A stretch of 64,000 nucleotides of DNA, taken from positions 1,240,001-1,304,000 of the forward strand of contig OZ242373.1 of assembly GCA_965209065.1 (NCBI GenBank). Direction: 5' to 3'. Source of the stretch: CBDBUR01 sp965209065. GTDB taxonomy: Bacteria > Pseudomonadota > Alphaproteobacteria > JAPOUT01 > G958296285. The notes under the pieces are model-generated. The model was not told the DNA's origin, made no database searches, and was given only the letters and a program-made list of their open reading frames with translations. This document shows, piece by piece, positions 40,301 through 44,332 of this stretch (the first letter of the stretch is position 1; each line of letters starts with the position of its first letter). The translations under genes and the position numbers were made by a program.

Positions 40301-42074
40301 TGAAAGCAGCAAATATAGAGTCAAAGCCCGACCCTTCATTGCCGCTATCAATCGTTATATCTCCAGGCGTAGCGGTGGCAGACTCAGCGTCCCAGCTTAC
40401 ATCAACAGGCTCGCCGCCCGTTCTCGTAAGAGTTGGCAGAGGGCTAAAAGTTATGCCGACGGGCGCGACGTCTCCCCAAGCATTGGTTTGGTTAAGCGTA
40501 ATGCTGGCTGCCGTTAGCGTGCCACTAGAAGGGAAAAATACCCTGCTGTCAGTTCCTCTAGCCGAAGCATTTAAAGCGCCTGTGCCTAAACTACCGACCG
40601 CCACGAAATTAACACTGCCATTGGTGGCTTCTAACGTTAAGCTCCTGTTAGTAGCAAACATCCAGCTGTGCGCTTGAAGCGCCGCATCAGTTTTAGTGCC
40701 GCTATTATTAACATTAGTTGCCCCAGTTTTTATTGTCAAAGAATTAGAAACTCCTGTTATGTCTATCGCATCATCACCAGATTCATTGGCATCCTTACCG
40801 AGTCCCGTGTCGTCATTAAAATTCCTACCATTAAGCTCAACCACAAGATTAGACGCTGTAATAGAATAAGTTCCGCTTATAGCTCCACGAATCCTGCCTG
40901 CAGCCTGTGCACTTGTATCGGTAGGGTGTTGCCCTGTTTTTAATGTTAAAGTGGCACCCGATTCACTAAGCGTAAGAGAGCCGCTGATAGAGCTGATGAC
41001 CCTAAAAAAGATATACCTACCAGCATCTAGAGTCAAATTACCCTGAGATTTTGTGATAGGTGCATTAATAATAATGTTAGCAGAGGCTTCTAGTATCAAA
41101 TTACCCGTAATGCTATCAATATCTGCCGAAGTAAGAACATAGTTAGAAGAAACTGCGTCCTCCCTAAGGATTTGACCGTCGTCCATAGCAAACTGCAGAC
41201 CGTTAGAAGCGTTGCCTGCAGTCCCAAGCGTTATATTGTTAGGGTCAAGCAGGATTGTGCCTTCCGTGCCAACATCTATGCCCACGAGGTTTACATAAGC
41301 CAAATCTTCCTTACCCGAAACTTCAACGAAGCCGCCTTGCGGTGCGTTGATATCGCCATAAAACCATGTGCGTTTATCCGACCAAACAATAACACGACCG
41401 CCAGCGCCTGCGTTAAGTTGCGCACCCTTTTCTACAAAAGTATAGAGCGCATTAGTGATGTTTTCGTTATTGCCTTGATAACCCCCGCCAACAAAAATTT
41501 CTGGCGCTGTTAAAACCGCCGTTGCCTTGACAATCACATCACCGGCACCTTCTATAACTAATTTTTTCGCCGTAACCGCACCACCTATATTAACCGCGTT
41601 AGCCTGACTAGAACTCAACCCTTGAAAACGAACCGCACCTGTTGCTGTTATCTCGCCTTTAACAACAACCGCACCAGCAGAAGCACTCGCCAGCAAACCA
41701 CCAACATTAACAACCGAACCCGCACCAAAAGTTATACCCGCAGGATTTTCTAACTGAACCTTGCCGTTTGCGTTTAAGCCGCCGTCTATATTGGTCCCTG
41801 AACCATTGCGCACCTTAATGTTTATCAAGGCGCGCGCATTCGGCTGGTGGATAGTAACCACTTCGCCCGATGATATATTGAAACTATCCCAGCTGGTGCG
41901 CAGCTCCTGAGAGTCCTGCCGAATGTTAAGCGGGTCGCTGGCTACATCCCCAGCACCGCTTTCAATCCTGCCGCCCTGAGGTGCCGCCAAAGCAATGCCG
42001 CCCCATAGCACTAGCAATAGAGCGAAACTAAAGCTCAAGGACCTTGAGCTTTTAGAGGCTTTTAGTATGGGCAT
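22371..42074 (-). CDS. Giant filamentous-haemagglutinin-like adhesin (TpsA family), 6567 residues
   Basis: An exported surface protein of the two-partner secretion type. The signal peptide is residues 1-31 (hydrophobic core FSFALLLVLWGGIALA, cleavage after ALA). Residues about 32-280 are the TPS/haemagglutination domain, with IHQPNARALINIKV, LENPAGITFGAGSVVNVGGLLAS and the exit LLDPNNITLG. The remainder is beta-helix-forming sequence rich in T, S, N, G and A, built of mosaic modules. The string NWTFS..PTA (with variants) recurs seven times. A W-M..R-containing string before ITIA recurs six times, and TASGDIVANIGGAPSS three times. I find few cysteines, and two are at the very end (CPNAKAPIC). 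The start ATG at 42074 follows AAGGAGGGAG. There is no frameshift over 19.7 kb, so the gene is probably under selection. No TpsB transporter gene is in the window. Confidence 0.9.
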   Translation of the reverse strand: MPILKASKSSRSLSFSFALLLVLWGGIALAAPQGGRIESGAGDVASDPLNIRQDSQELRTSWDSFNISSGEVVTIHQPNARALINIKVRNGSGTNIDGGLNANGKVQLENPAGITFGAGSVVNVGGLLASASAGAVVVKGEITATGAVRFQGLSSSQANAVNIGGAVTAKKLVIEGAGDVIVKATAVLTAPEIFVGGGYQGNNENITNALYTFVEKGAQLNAGAGGRVIVWSDKRTWFYGDINAPQGGFVEVSGKEDLAYVNLVGIDVGTEGTILLDPNNITLGTAGNASNGLQFAMDDGQILREDAVSSNYVLTSADIDSITGNLILEASANIIINAPITKSQGNLTLDAGRYIFFRVISSISGSLTLSESGATLTLKTGQHPTDTSAQAAGRIRGAISGTYSITASNLVVELNGRNFNDDTGLGKDANESGDDAIDITGVSNSLTIKTGATNVNNSGTKTDAALQAHSWMFATNRSLTLEATNGSVNFVAVGSLGTGALNASARGTDSRVFFPSSGTLTAASITLNQTNAWGDVAPVGITFSPLPTLTRTGGEPVDVSWDAESATATPGDITIDSGNEGSGFDSIFAAFTVSNGVLDLGSHDLTINAAFTLPASLTEIRAGNITISGAVTSESAGGLKLISTDRMAINANITLQNSTGDLVIATRSLFLANGAPAPVTLSSSGDIRVSSTGSVGVSSVNDVTITSTSTTAGTENNSVYLNGPFNLSGATLTLTANAGTIAASAAETGHSAATPTISADTLVINAGTLVLRNWMNTRRSAVTITIAAGGGGQLKIVEDYSTSADALTITAPQIVVAVDGTGADSVSVSGDIVSITASATGTGATSAIRNTDNESLILRAGLSSDLTINALNINFAHSVTGGDLTLQASNVLLTNSSATAIKARDLVINSTTIKAAVGATKKNLTLEATNEIALDVTTGDITIDAADITLTSAEEIDARDDLIVTASGAINLNASVTGTNSGLTFTAGGAINFGGTADITIKTTIIGSNGGAISLTSPGKQSPAASVSVSINAERADISLSGHFALANDKTFKASTTSDSFFSFFDSGAIVFATGGTHSITAGTITFDQADDYTQLSLPDWTFSPLPTALRKGSPVAAGMLDWDNRGVATPEDIVLSTGVGNLGDLIDGKFELSGDDGTTLDLGAHNLTITTSETLTIPDTITTITTTGTITLTSGAITLNAGLTLTAASITIGADLNAGAGDLTITGGSTNGTRGGIIFSKAVTLMGRNILFSTTGGGSVQSAGFDLTLTATVNLTLDGVALDLSNSDNSKIGNLALTYGGGSAGETTGVLLGPSSLVTDDLSIAYNLIRGDIFNYAPWMAPPSGSNRNLTLTSWLIRSREDINLGTGDLTLNAILIRFAGSSTLTITAGNITMAGYNTLDGVNSAIETQNSNLTLDASGDITITAIHIDFSALSSARNNLTLEADGSIFFRRDTTITDVSNLTLGGTIKAETADGSMKNNLTVQNGNIASNTITFVGVTTISGANISLASTNAQTDGGNPNVTITANVRAEVEAVSATNTVPAVRAVSAAAGDVILRGGFDIGTGDLVLTSGAGGTGGTGTIDLTDGATLAITAANITFNQPVGTTYPTSLTAGYTFTASGDIVANIGGAPSSADLDWVISRIALTPESIVIDSDNNTMALADIIAGKFAISEGLLDLGTNALTISAAFTLPTDLTEIRAGRITISGAVTSQSAGGLRLISTDVMGINANITLQNSTGDLVLAARRLDLASTAPVTLSSSGNVRVSSLVLGTTAAHAVTITSTSTATGTENNSIYLNGPFNLSGATLTLTANAGTVAASNAETGHRAITPVLIARTLTINAGTLALRGWMRARGGSAVTITIASGGGGQLTIVEGGYSFANPNNSPPTTLTISAPQIVVDIASTRGTVSAATGVVSANVIFITATATGTGATSAIRNTDDESLILSAVGTASDLTIDALNIDFAHNLGESSTGGNLALNARNILLTKNTTSSQAIKIKVRDLRMSGTTIKAVVGAIKKNLTLEATDKITFSVSSGDITIEGADITLTSAQTISTDRALTITADGSINLNAGINSTAGDVTLTAGSAGAINFGVASGASLVIRGAANVSLTSPAAQSPAALGNVEIRARSGNLNLSGNYAVAESFTISAGIGIEASGARSVVFATGGSHSITASSITINQSATYTQTELTNWTFSTRPTAQLNGNPVAASLLVWDNLIQLNPGNVELTGTDSGDLAELISDKFELEGTTLDLGAHNLTITTSGTLTIPNTITTITTTGTITLNAGTITLNNAFSLTAAGITIGADLNAGTGSVGINGGADGIVFSKAVTLMGRNIFFSTTDGGSVQTAGFDLTLTATVNLTLDGVALDLSNSDNSKIGNLALTYGGGSDGETPGSLVSPSSLVTDDLSITNDLMRGVLNYAAWMAPASGSNRNLTLSGYLVRSREDVNLGTGDFTLNAIFIEFAGNSTLTVTAGNITITGYSTLDGVSSAIENQNSNLTLDASGDITISAAHIDSSRESSATNNLTLEADGSIFFRRDTTFTDVFNLTIGGTIRAQSADGSTKYNLTVQNGNIAANTITFVGVTTISGANISLASTNAQADGGNPNVTITANVRAEVEAAPATNTMPAVRAVSAAAGDVILRGGFDIGTGDLVLTSGADTNSGGTGTIDLTDGATLAITAANITFNQPAGTTYPTSLTAGYTFTASGDIVANIGGAPSSADLDWVISRIALTPESIVIDSDNNTMTLADIIAGAFEIDDDGLLDLTTFSLTISAAFTLPADLTEIRARYIEISGAVTSESAGGLKLIGTEATRINANITLQNSTGDLVIAAERLTLARAALVMLSSSGDIRVSSGSYGNQSSYDVTIISTSTTAGTENNSVYLNGLFNLGSTLTLTANAGTILASNAETGHPVMPPDIICSGGGCALVINAGTLTLKSWMQIYDSGSPVKITIAANGGGQLTIVDDYNPQGSGPILTITAPQIVVDVAGTGADEVMVEVAVLSITASATGEGATSAIRNTDNESLILRAKRARTSLTIDALNIDFTHNAIVGNLTLQASNIRLTNSSATAIKATDLTINSTTIKAAVGEVKKNLTLEATNKIILDITTTGDITIDAADITLTSAEEIDVRDNLIVTASGSINLNASVTGTASSLTFTAGRAINFGGTADISIETTTIGGGTGGSISLTSPVAQSPAASVSVIISTEKGNVSLSGHFVLANNKVFNASTSSDLRFGSGSGFSEGVRDRGAIVFATEGRHSITAGSIAFDQSDEYTQTSLPNWTFSTLPTARHGGNPVAANLLDWQVLVLAPRNIVININNNTMTLDEIIAGKFRIGGGVLDLTTFTFTINADFTLPDDLTEIRAGEITISENVTSAAAGGLKLISAATMEINANITLTGAGDLVIAAQRLTLASRVPVTLTAAGNVRVSSVQQGANIATKPVTIISTGNSVYLNGNFNLSKKFNSSGTTLTLTANAGTVAASAEGTGHAAATPQISGASALNINARTLVLKNWMQPRGNTGDSAATITIADGGQLKIVEDYIFNNSGDDDTILTITAPQIVVDVDGTGNDIVSVNADILSITATATGEGANSAIRNTDNESLTLMVNALLTINVLNVDFTHNLGESSVGGNLRLQAGQNNLRGNIIFAKDTTSSQATKIKARDLTISSSNTKAVVGSTNKNLILEATNEIILRDFSFHGISDIIIEGADITLISAQPVDARDGLIVTASGDINLNASVTSSDNLTFTAGSAGSINFLGIADITIRADAHILGYGNIFLTSPVAQSPAATANVTVNTSSVSNGGVSLSGHFALASDKTFKASIGDNNPFLDQFNADGKIIFATVGKHSITAGTIIFDQVERYTQTSLSNWTFSPLPTALRLGGEVPLRAADLDWDNLIQLNPANIELTGTDSGDLADLIDGKFELTGTTLNLGAHNLIINTSGTLTIPDTITTITTTGAIMLTAGAITLNAELTLTATSLEIGFDFGLTAHDLTLNGAMTFTANVVLTGSNITLNGAVGTGGNNLTLTSAGNLNLGGDVYTLGAGNLVLSATDDIVFSDDEGTTIRANNITLGGAVKAESIGEEFDPGTGIRAEVTTQHDLTLIASGQIIFATDKATTISGADITLTSPTAQTNASDKDLTITASGDITLQGGFNIGNDATTGGIMRLTAGEGAGTGSITFTTATLTAKAMFLTQDGDAFLEDAPATFTLPSGVKPQVDYTGSAGTEYKSPSWAECASGASDCITILAVPDEGINVTQDDDINLADAVSPFDFSVDEAGLLDLGGVSLTLITKGNIIFPAGITRINAGSLTLTAANIGTGANGAGGLSTSLLIDIEGVLSLSIGTLTSTADLTIEAESITLAANTNIIKAANINLTGDSEINFLEALFGETAGIQSRGGDLTLDATGDITISSTTISFVFLGSDFTQVAHDLTLKAGGATIFTKDTFASVNNITLGGRIKAESTDDSSGTEVTTQHNLALLAVVGQMNFTKATMITGADIAIGSAMDVTSSQDLTMTATETVRIGGNFNFGAGNLVLSATNDIVFSDDEGTTIQANNITLSGAVKSESTLTSTENHRDGTFTTTTTITQQNLTLTATGQIIFATDKATTISGADITLTSPTAQTRQSGEGQDLTITANTRAGVEAASGVDEVTAAAGNIVLRGGFDIGTGDLVLTSGTDTDSGGAGTIDLTDGATLAITAASITFNQPTGTSYPTSLPEGYTFTASGDIVANIGGAPSSANLDWVTRITLTPESIVIDSDNNTMALADIIVGKFEISEGVLDLGDLSLTISVAFTLPTDLTEIRAGTITISGAVTSASAGGLKLISAGDMTINANITLSGSTGDLVVAANALNLATTKAVTLSSSGDIRVSSISSGSESQHDVTIVSTSTTAGTENNSIYLNGNFNLGSQALTLTANAGTVAASNAETGHSAITPVITADTLVINAGTLTLRKWMKPRSNTASAATITIVANGGGQLTLVESYSFGAGTLTINAPQIVVAVDGTGTDIIIVSARAISITARATGTGATSAIRNTDNESLFFIAQSEDSSLTIDALNIDFTHNSGESLSGSTLGLDADNILLTKNTTSSQTIKIKARDLSIHSTTIKAAVGATKKNLTLEAARIIFYIATGDTTIDAADITLISAQPVDARDVLIVTASGSINLNSSVSADRDLTLTAGSGGAINFGVASGASLVIDGAANVSLTSPVAQSNNAALGGVEIRAGSGNLTLSGKYNVADSFIASAGIGAGASGERSVVFATGGSHAITASSITVNQSGSYTQTTLPNWTFSPRPTAQLNGNPVAASLLVWDDLGGTNIVINSDNNTMTLADIIAGAFEISGGVLDLTTFSLTISAAFTLPASLTEIRAGTITISGAVTSESAGGLRLISAGDMTINANVTLSGSTGDLVLAANALTLANVAPVTLSSSGDIRVSSVVSGTASAHAVTITSTSTTAGTENNSVYLNGSFNLGSQALTLTANAGTVAASAAETGHSAARPTISADTLVINARTLELRNWMRSDAAVTITIASGGQLTLVEGYSNSTRSLTINAPQVVVDVAGEGTDSISISVRGDILSITATAGGEGANSAIRNTDNESLILATNGANGTITIDALNVDFTHNLGESSLGGNLTLGFFLVEVSEDILFTKDTQGSAAVKIKARDIRMTGRTIKAAVGGIKRNLILEATGRLGFSHFRRTPITIEGADITLTSAQTISANRALTITATGSINLNASVNSTSGDLTLTAGTGGSINFGGTVDITIKNTEFDGGAISLTSPIAQNPPANINVTISSRAANIILSGHFALANTKAFSASAGGIGTIVFAETGPTTGATHHHSITAGAITFDQSGAYTQTTLPNWTFSSRPTAQLNGNPVAADLLDWDNLIPVVAANIELTGTDSGDLAELISDKFVLTGTTLDLGAHNLIINTDGTLTIPDTITTITTTGAITLTAGAVTLNAGLILTASTIAIGFDLGATAHSLTLNGAMTFNANVVLTGSNITLNGAVGTGGNNLTLTSAGNLNLGGDVYTLGAGNLVLSATDDIVFSDDEGMTIQANNITLSGVIKTESTDEESDGSTTITQQNLTLTATGQIIFATDKATTITGAVISLTSPTAQTTASDKNLTITAMGNLTLEGGFDIGNDATTGGTMTLTAGDGDSSSGIIIFTGTPTLTASAITLTQDGAVFPFDAPDVTFQIGALADGLPRIRYTGDETQEAVNDWAQQRGIFRGTNINLEDELDGGELDGENQNPDPTNKPNDIMIDLTQKETEEEKDFIINSEENFILPDGGAVMIKANVISITAKSIRTATGESLSQPLVLEASEMVMISADIDSSADIIIKAPQIIFSEEKPVRLKARNIMVELPDGMDMPDMSSDMFGGNNQNVELVASGDIMLNNNVNIGFGTLNLQARGRIMAPSRDVMIIANRIVYHPNTEENIGNFSIMLFARNDIHLMNNITANGNIVLRAGGSIVTPSAHTIIEAKGSSQDGDGNVRHHSIHFQQNYAFRQHHPLTLKAAGSVLVVGRLDRGNATITLDAGAAPADDTGRRGGLGIISPAFKAGRILCPNAKAPICQ
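23914..24420. repeat. Adhesin internal repeat pair 2, copy nearer the C-terminus
   Basis: 507 bases that align without net gap to 29866-30372 (offset 5952), nearly identical over long runs, for example around TTAAGGTTGCCAGCTGACG. The reading frame is preserved (169 codons). Confidence 0.8.
29866..30372. repeat. Adhesin internal repeat pair 2, copy nearer the N-terminus
   Basis: Partner of 23914-24420. Similarity probably reaches farther right of the 24420 and left of the 23914 borders at lower identity; exact limits need an alignment. Confidence 0.8.
33837..35333. repeat. Adhesin internal repeat pair 1, copy nearer the C-terminus
   Basis: About 1.5 kb that recurs at 37092-38603, offset 3255 at the left end and 3270 at the right end, so small in-frame indels exist. 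Long runs are identical, for example through CAGTCTAGGTCAGCGCTAGA and neighbouring sequence. Similarity fades but continues beyond both ends, so the unit is a tandem duplication of about 3.26 kb that has been diverging unevenly. Confidence 0.82.
37092..38603. repeat. Adhesin internal repeat pair 1, copy nearer the N-terminus
   Basis: Partner of 33837-35333. It includes a small insertion near its right half, where the protein gains residues around GGSTNGTRGG. Confidence 0.82.
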
Positions 42075-42212
42075 CGGGTGCTCCCTCCTTACTCTAATTA
42101 ATTCTTAATCTATAAGCTTACTTAAAAATACCCGTGCCTGTCAATAAAAAACGGGGGAAAATGGCTAAAAGTAAGCGGCGAGGCAGTTTTTAGGGCTTTT
42201 TGCTGCCACCTA

Positions 42213-42284
42213 AAATTCTAGAGATTCAGTCGTAACCAATAGCAAAAAACAAGAATATCCCTATTTATTCCCTGTTAAACAGGG
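42213..42284. repeat. Dispersed intergenic repeat, copy B
   Basis: Imperfect copy of 4297-4369, same orientation. The palindromic part CCCTGTTAAACAGGG is conserved, and the stop codon of mobA (42275-42277) lies inside it. Confidence 0.7.
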
Positions 42285-42844
42285 GGCTTGCTATCTCCTT
42301 GTGTAATCGCCTGCCATTCCTCTTGCGTGTTGATGTTGTAGAAAGCCGGTTGGTCTGCCTCAGTCAGGTCAAGAATAATTTTATCCTCAATAAAATCTTG
42401 AAAGTTGCCCAAGGATAAATTCTTTCCGTCGCGCAACAACCTATCAAGCAACTGGAACATTTGCTTATCAACGCGCAAACGAAAGGGCATTTTATACCCC
42501 GCATAAAATACCAGCGCTGCCGCGCGCGCCGACTTCAAGTTATCAATAAGCGATGGCTCAAGACAAGGCATATCAACCGGCACAATAATCAAATACATAT
42601 CTTTGAACTTCTCCACCTCTAGCAAATAATCCAAGAGCGCATGGATGCCACTCAAGGGACCTCGCTTTGGAATTTTATCGGCAATCACATCAGCGCGGCT
42701 AATATAAACATTATCTATCCCCGCTTGCAGTAAAATTTGCCGCGCATGCTGCAGCAAGGTTTTACCCCCTAAGCGAAGCTCGGATTTATCAACACCCATA
42801 CGAGAAGAATTGCCGCCGGCTAAAATAGCACCATCACACCTCAT
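42275..42844 (-). CDS. mobA: Molybdenum cofactor guanylyltransferase
   Basis: The 189-residue enzyme transfers GMP from GTP to Mo-molybdopterin, giving the Mo-bis(MGD) cofactor used by NarG. The N-terminal nucleotide-binding signature ILAGGNSSRMGVDKSEL and the metal-site region VPVDMPCLEP are clear, and the length fits the family. It follows moeA after about 45 bases on the same strand and is divergent from the nar operon, so the pair supplies the cofactor for the nitrate reductase. The stop codon lies within a dispersed palindromic repeat, so the last few residues may have been shaped by its insertion. Confidence 0.92.
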   Translation of the reverse strand: MRCDGAILAGGNSSRMGVDKSELRLGGKTLLQHARQILLQAGIDNVYISRADVIADKIPKRGPLSGIHALLDYLLEVEKFKDMYLIIVPVDMPCLEPSLIDNLKSARAAALVFYAGYKMPFRLRVDKQMFQLLDRLLRDGKNLSLGNFQDFIEDKIILDLTEADQPAFYNINTQEEWQAITQGDSKPPV

Positions 42845-42850
42845 ACTTTA

Positions 42851-42901
42851 TACTTTATACCGCTATAACCCATCGATACTTTATACCGCTATAACCCATC
42901 G
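42851..42901. repeat. 26-bp tandem duplication across the moeA 3' end
   Basis: TACTTTATACCGCTATAACC plus CATCGA is repeated twice head to tail (42851-42876, 42877-42901). The moeA stop (TAG, 42889-42891) lies in the right copy, so the duplicated left copy follows the gene. It looks like a recent slippage event. Confidence 0.85.
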
Positions 42902-44136
42902 CAAGAAGCTATCAAGGGATAGATAGAGATAGGCGCGCCAATCTCTGTGCCGTCCTGCTCTGCGGTGAGGCTTGCCCAGCAGTTGGCGTCAAGCATCGGT
43001 TTAATTTTGAAAGATTCCTGCCCCTTTAATATCTCTAGTTGTAGCTTCCCGCCTAAAGCAACCGATAGGCGTCCTTTTAAGAAAAAACGTAAACCCTTTT
43101 TTTTCTGTGTGGGCATAAGCAAACGTGCGGTGGTGGGCTCCTCTACTGCTTGACCCTGTAAGCGACGCAGCAAGCTCTCCACGAAAAACCGCAAGCCGAC
43201 AGCGGCGGAAATTGGATTTCCCGGCAAACCAAAATAATGCGTGCCATTTGCAAAGCGCGCATAAAGAATAGGCTTGCTTGGGCGAATAGCTACCTTATGA
43301 AAAATAATTTCTGCACCCAATTCGCGTAAAGCATCTGGGATAAAATCATATTTACCTGCAGAGACAGCTCCCGTTGAAATAATAATATCTGCCTCTTCCA
43401 AAGCTTGCCGCACTTTTAGCGTAAATTGCTTGGGCTCATCGGCAATGATGCCGCCATTTATTACATAATCGTTTATTACATCGTCATGTCCATAGCCCAT
43501 TTGCTGTAGCGCGGCTATCAGGTAGGGTCCATTAGAATTACGAATCTGACCGAGCTTTGGCGGCAGCTTCGCGGAGACGAGTTCTTTTCCTGTGTTAAAT
43601 ACTTTCAATCTAGGTTTGCGATAGACCTTGACCTCCTTATACCCGAGCGCGGCGCAAGCCATCACATGATAGGGCGTAAGTTTTGTGCCGCGCGAGGCAA
43701 TCACATCACCTGCGGCAAAATCCTCGCCAGCCTTACGGACATTATTGCCCAAAGCCACAGCCGCGCTAAACTGCACGCTACCCTGCTCCACTTTGACATC
43801 TTCTATTTTGACTACAGAATCATACTCTTCTGGCATAATTGCTCCCGTCATGATTTCCCAAGCGCCTATGCTACTTGCATTTTTAGCGGGGCTATCGCCG
43901 GCAGCTGTTTGCCCCACAAGAGGCAGCCTAATAGGATTCTTATCTACCGCATCCTTGATATCAACGGCGCGCACGGCAAATCCGTCCATCGCTGAATTGG
44001 CGAAGGGCGGCAAATGTTCTTGACTCACCACTTGCTCGGACAATAAATACCCGCGGGCTGCTTCTATCGGTAAGGAGATTGCTTCTAGCGGCTCTGCTTG
44101 ATGTATGAGCTCTAGAGCCTCTTCATAAGAAATCAT
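42889..44136 (-). CDS. moeA: Molybdopterin molybdenumtransferase
   Basis: This 415-residue protein inserts molybdenum into adenylylated molybdopterin. MoeA features are LPPFANSAMDGFAVRA near residue 45, the MTGAIMPEEYDSVVKIEDV segment near 95, RNSNGPYLIAAL near 200, the ISTGAVSAGKYDFIPDAL region, and FGLPGNPISAAVGL near 305. Length is normal. ATG at 44136 follows TTAGGAG. It shares a 196-base divergent region with narK, in which an FNR/NNR-like box lies, so moeA-mobA may be induced along with nitrate respiration (inference). Confidence 0.93.
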   Translation of the reverse strand: MISYEEALELIHQAEPLEAISLPIEAARGYLLSEQVVSQEHLPPFANSAMDGFAVRAVDIKDAVDKNPIRLPLVGQTAAGDSPAKNASSIGAWEIMTGAIMPEEYDSVVKIEDVKVEQGSVQFSAAVALGNNVRKAGEDFAAGDVIASRGTKLTPYHVMACAALGYKEVKVYRKPRLKVFNTGKELVSAKLPPKLGQIRNSNGPYLIAALQQMGYGHDDVINDYVINGGIIADEPKQFTLKVRQALEEADIIISTGAVSAGKYDFIPDALRELGAEIIFHKVAIRPSKPILYARFANGTHYFGLPGNPISAAVGLRFFVESLLRRLQGQAVEEPTTARLLMPTQKKKGLRFFLKGRLSVALGGKLQLEILKGQESFKIKPMLDANCWASLTAEQDGTEIGAPISIYPLIASCDGL

Positions 44137-44283
44137 ATTATTCTCCTAATTGTGCGGTTAATCAGCGTTTTTTACCCCTCTTGTGTGCCTTATTCTATAA
44201 GCATTAAGCCTCTATAGCAACCGCGAATGCCCGCGCAAACACCCCCGCGAATGTCTAATGACGCAGTAAAAAAATTTCCCTTT

Positions 44284-44297
44284 TTGATTTATGTCAC
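44284..44297 (+). promoter_or_regulatory. FNR/NNR-like binding site upstream of narK
   Basis: TTGAT-TTAT-GTCAC matches the left half-site of the FNR family exactly, and the right half differs by one base from the GTCAA seen in NNR/DNR-type sites. It is centred about 42 bases before the narK start codon. The transcript start is unknown; TATAAG at 44305-44310 could be a -10 but the spacing is not canonical. Confidence 0.45.
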
Positions 44298-44332
44298 ATT
44301 TCTGCTATAAGATAACTTTATAGGAATTAGCG

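Noticed and set aside
23167..41513. Many long open frames on the plus strand opposite the adhesin gene (up to 265 codons)
   Set aside because: They are antisense shadows of a repetitive, biased coding sequence; they carry no recognisable domains, recur with the repeats and lack ribosome sites.
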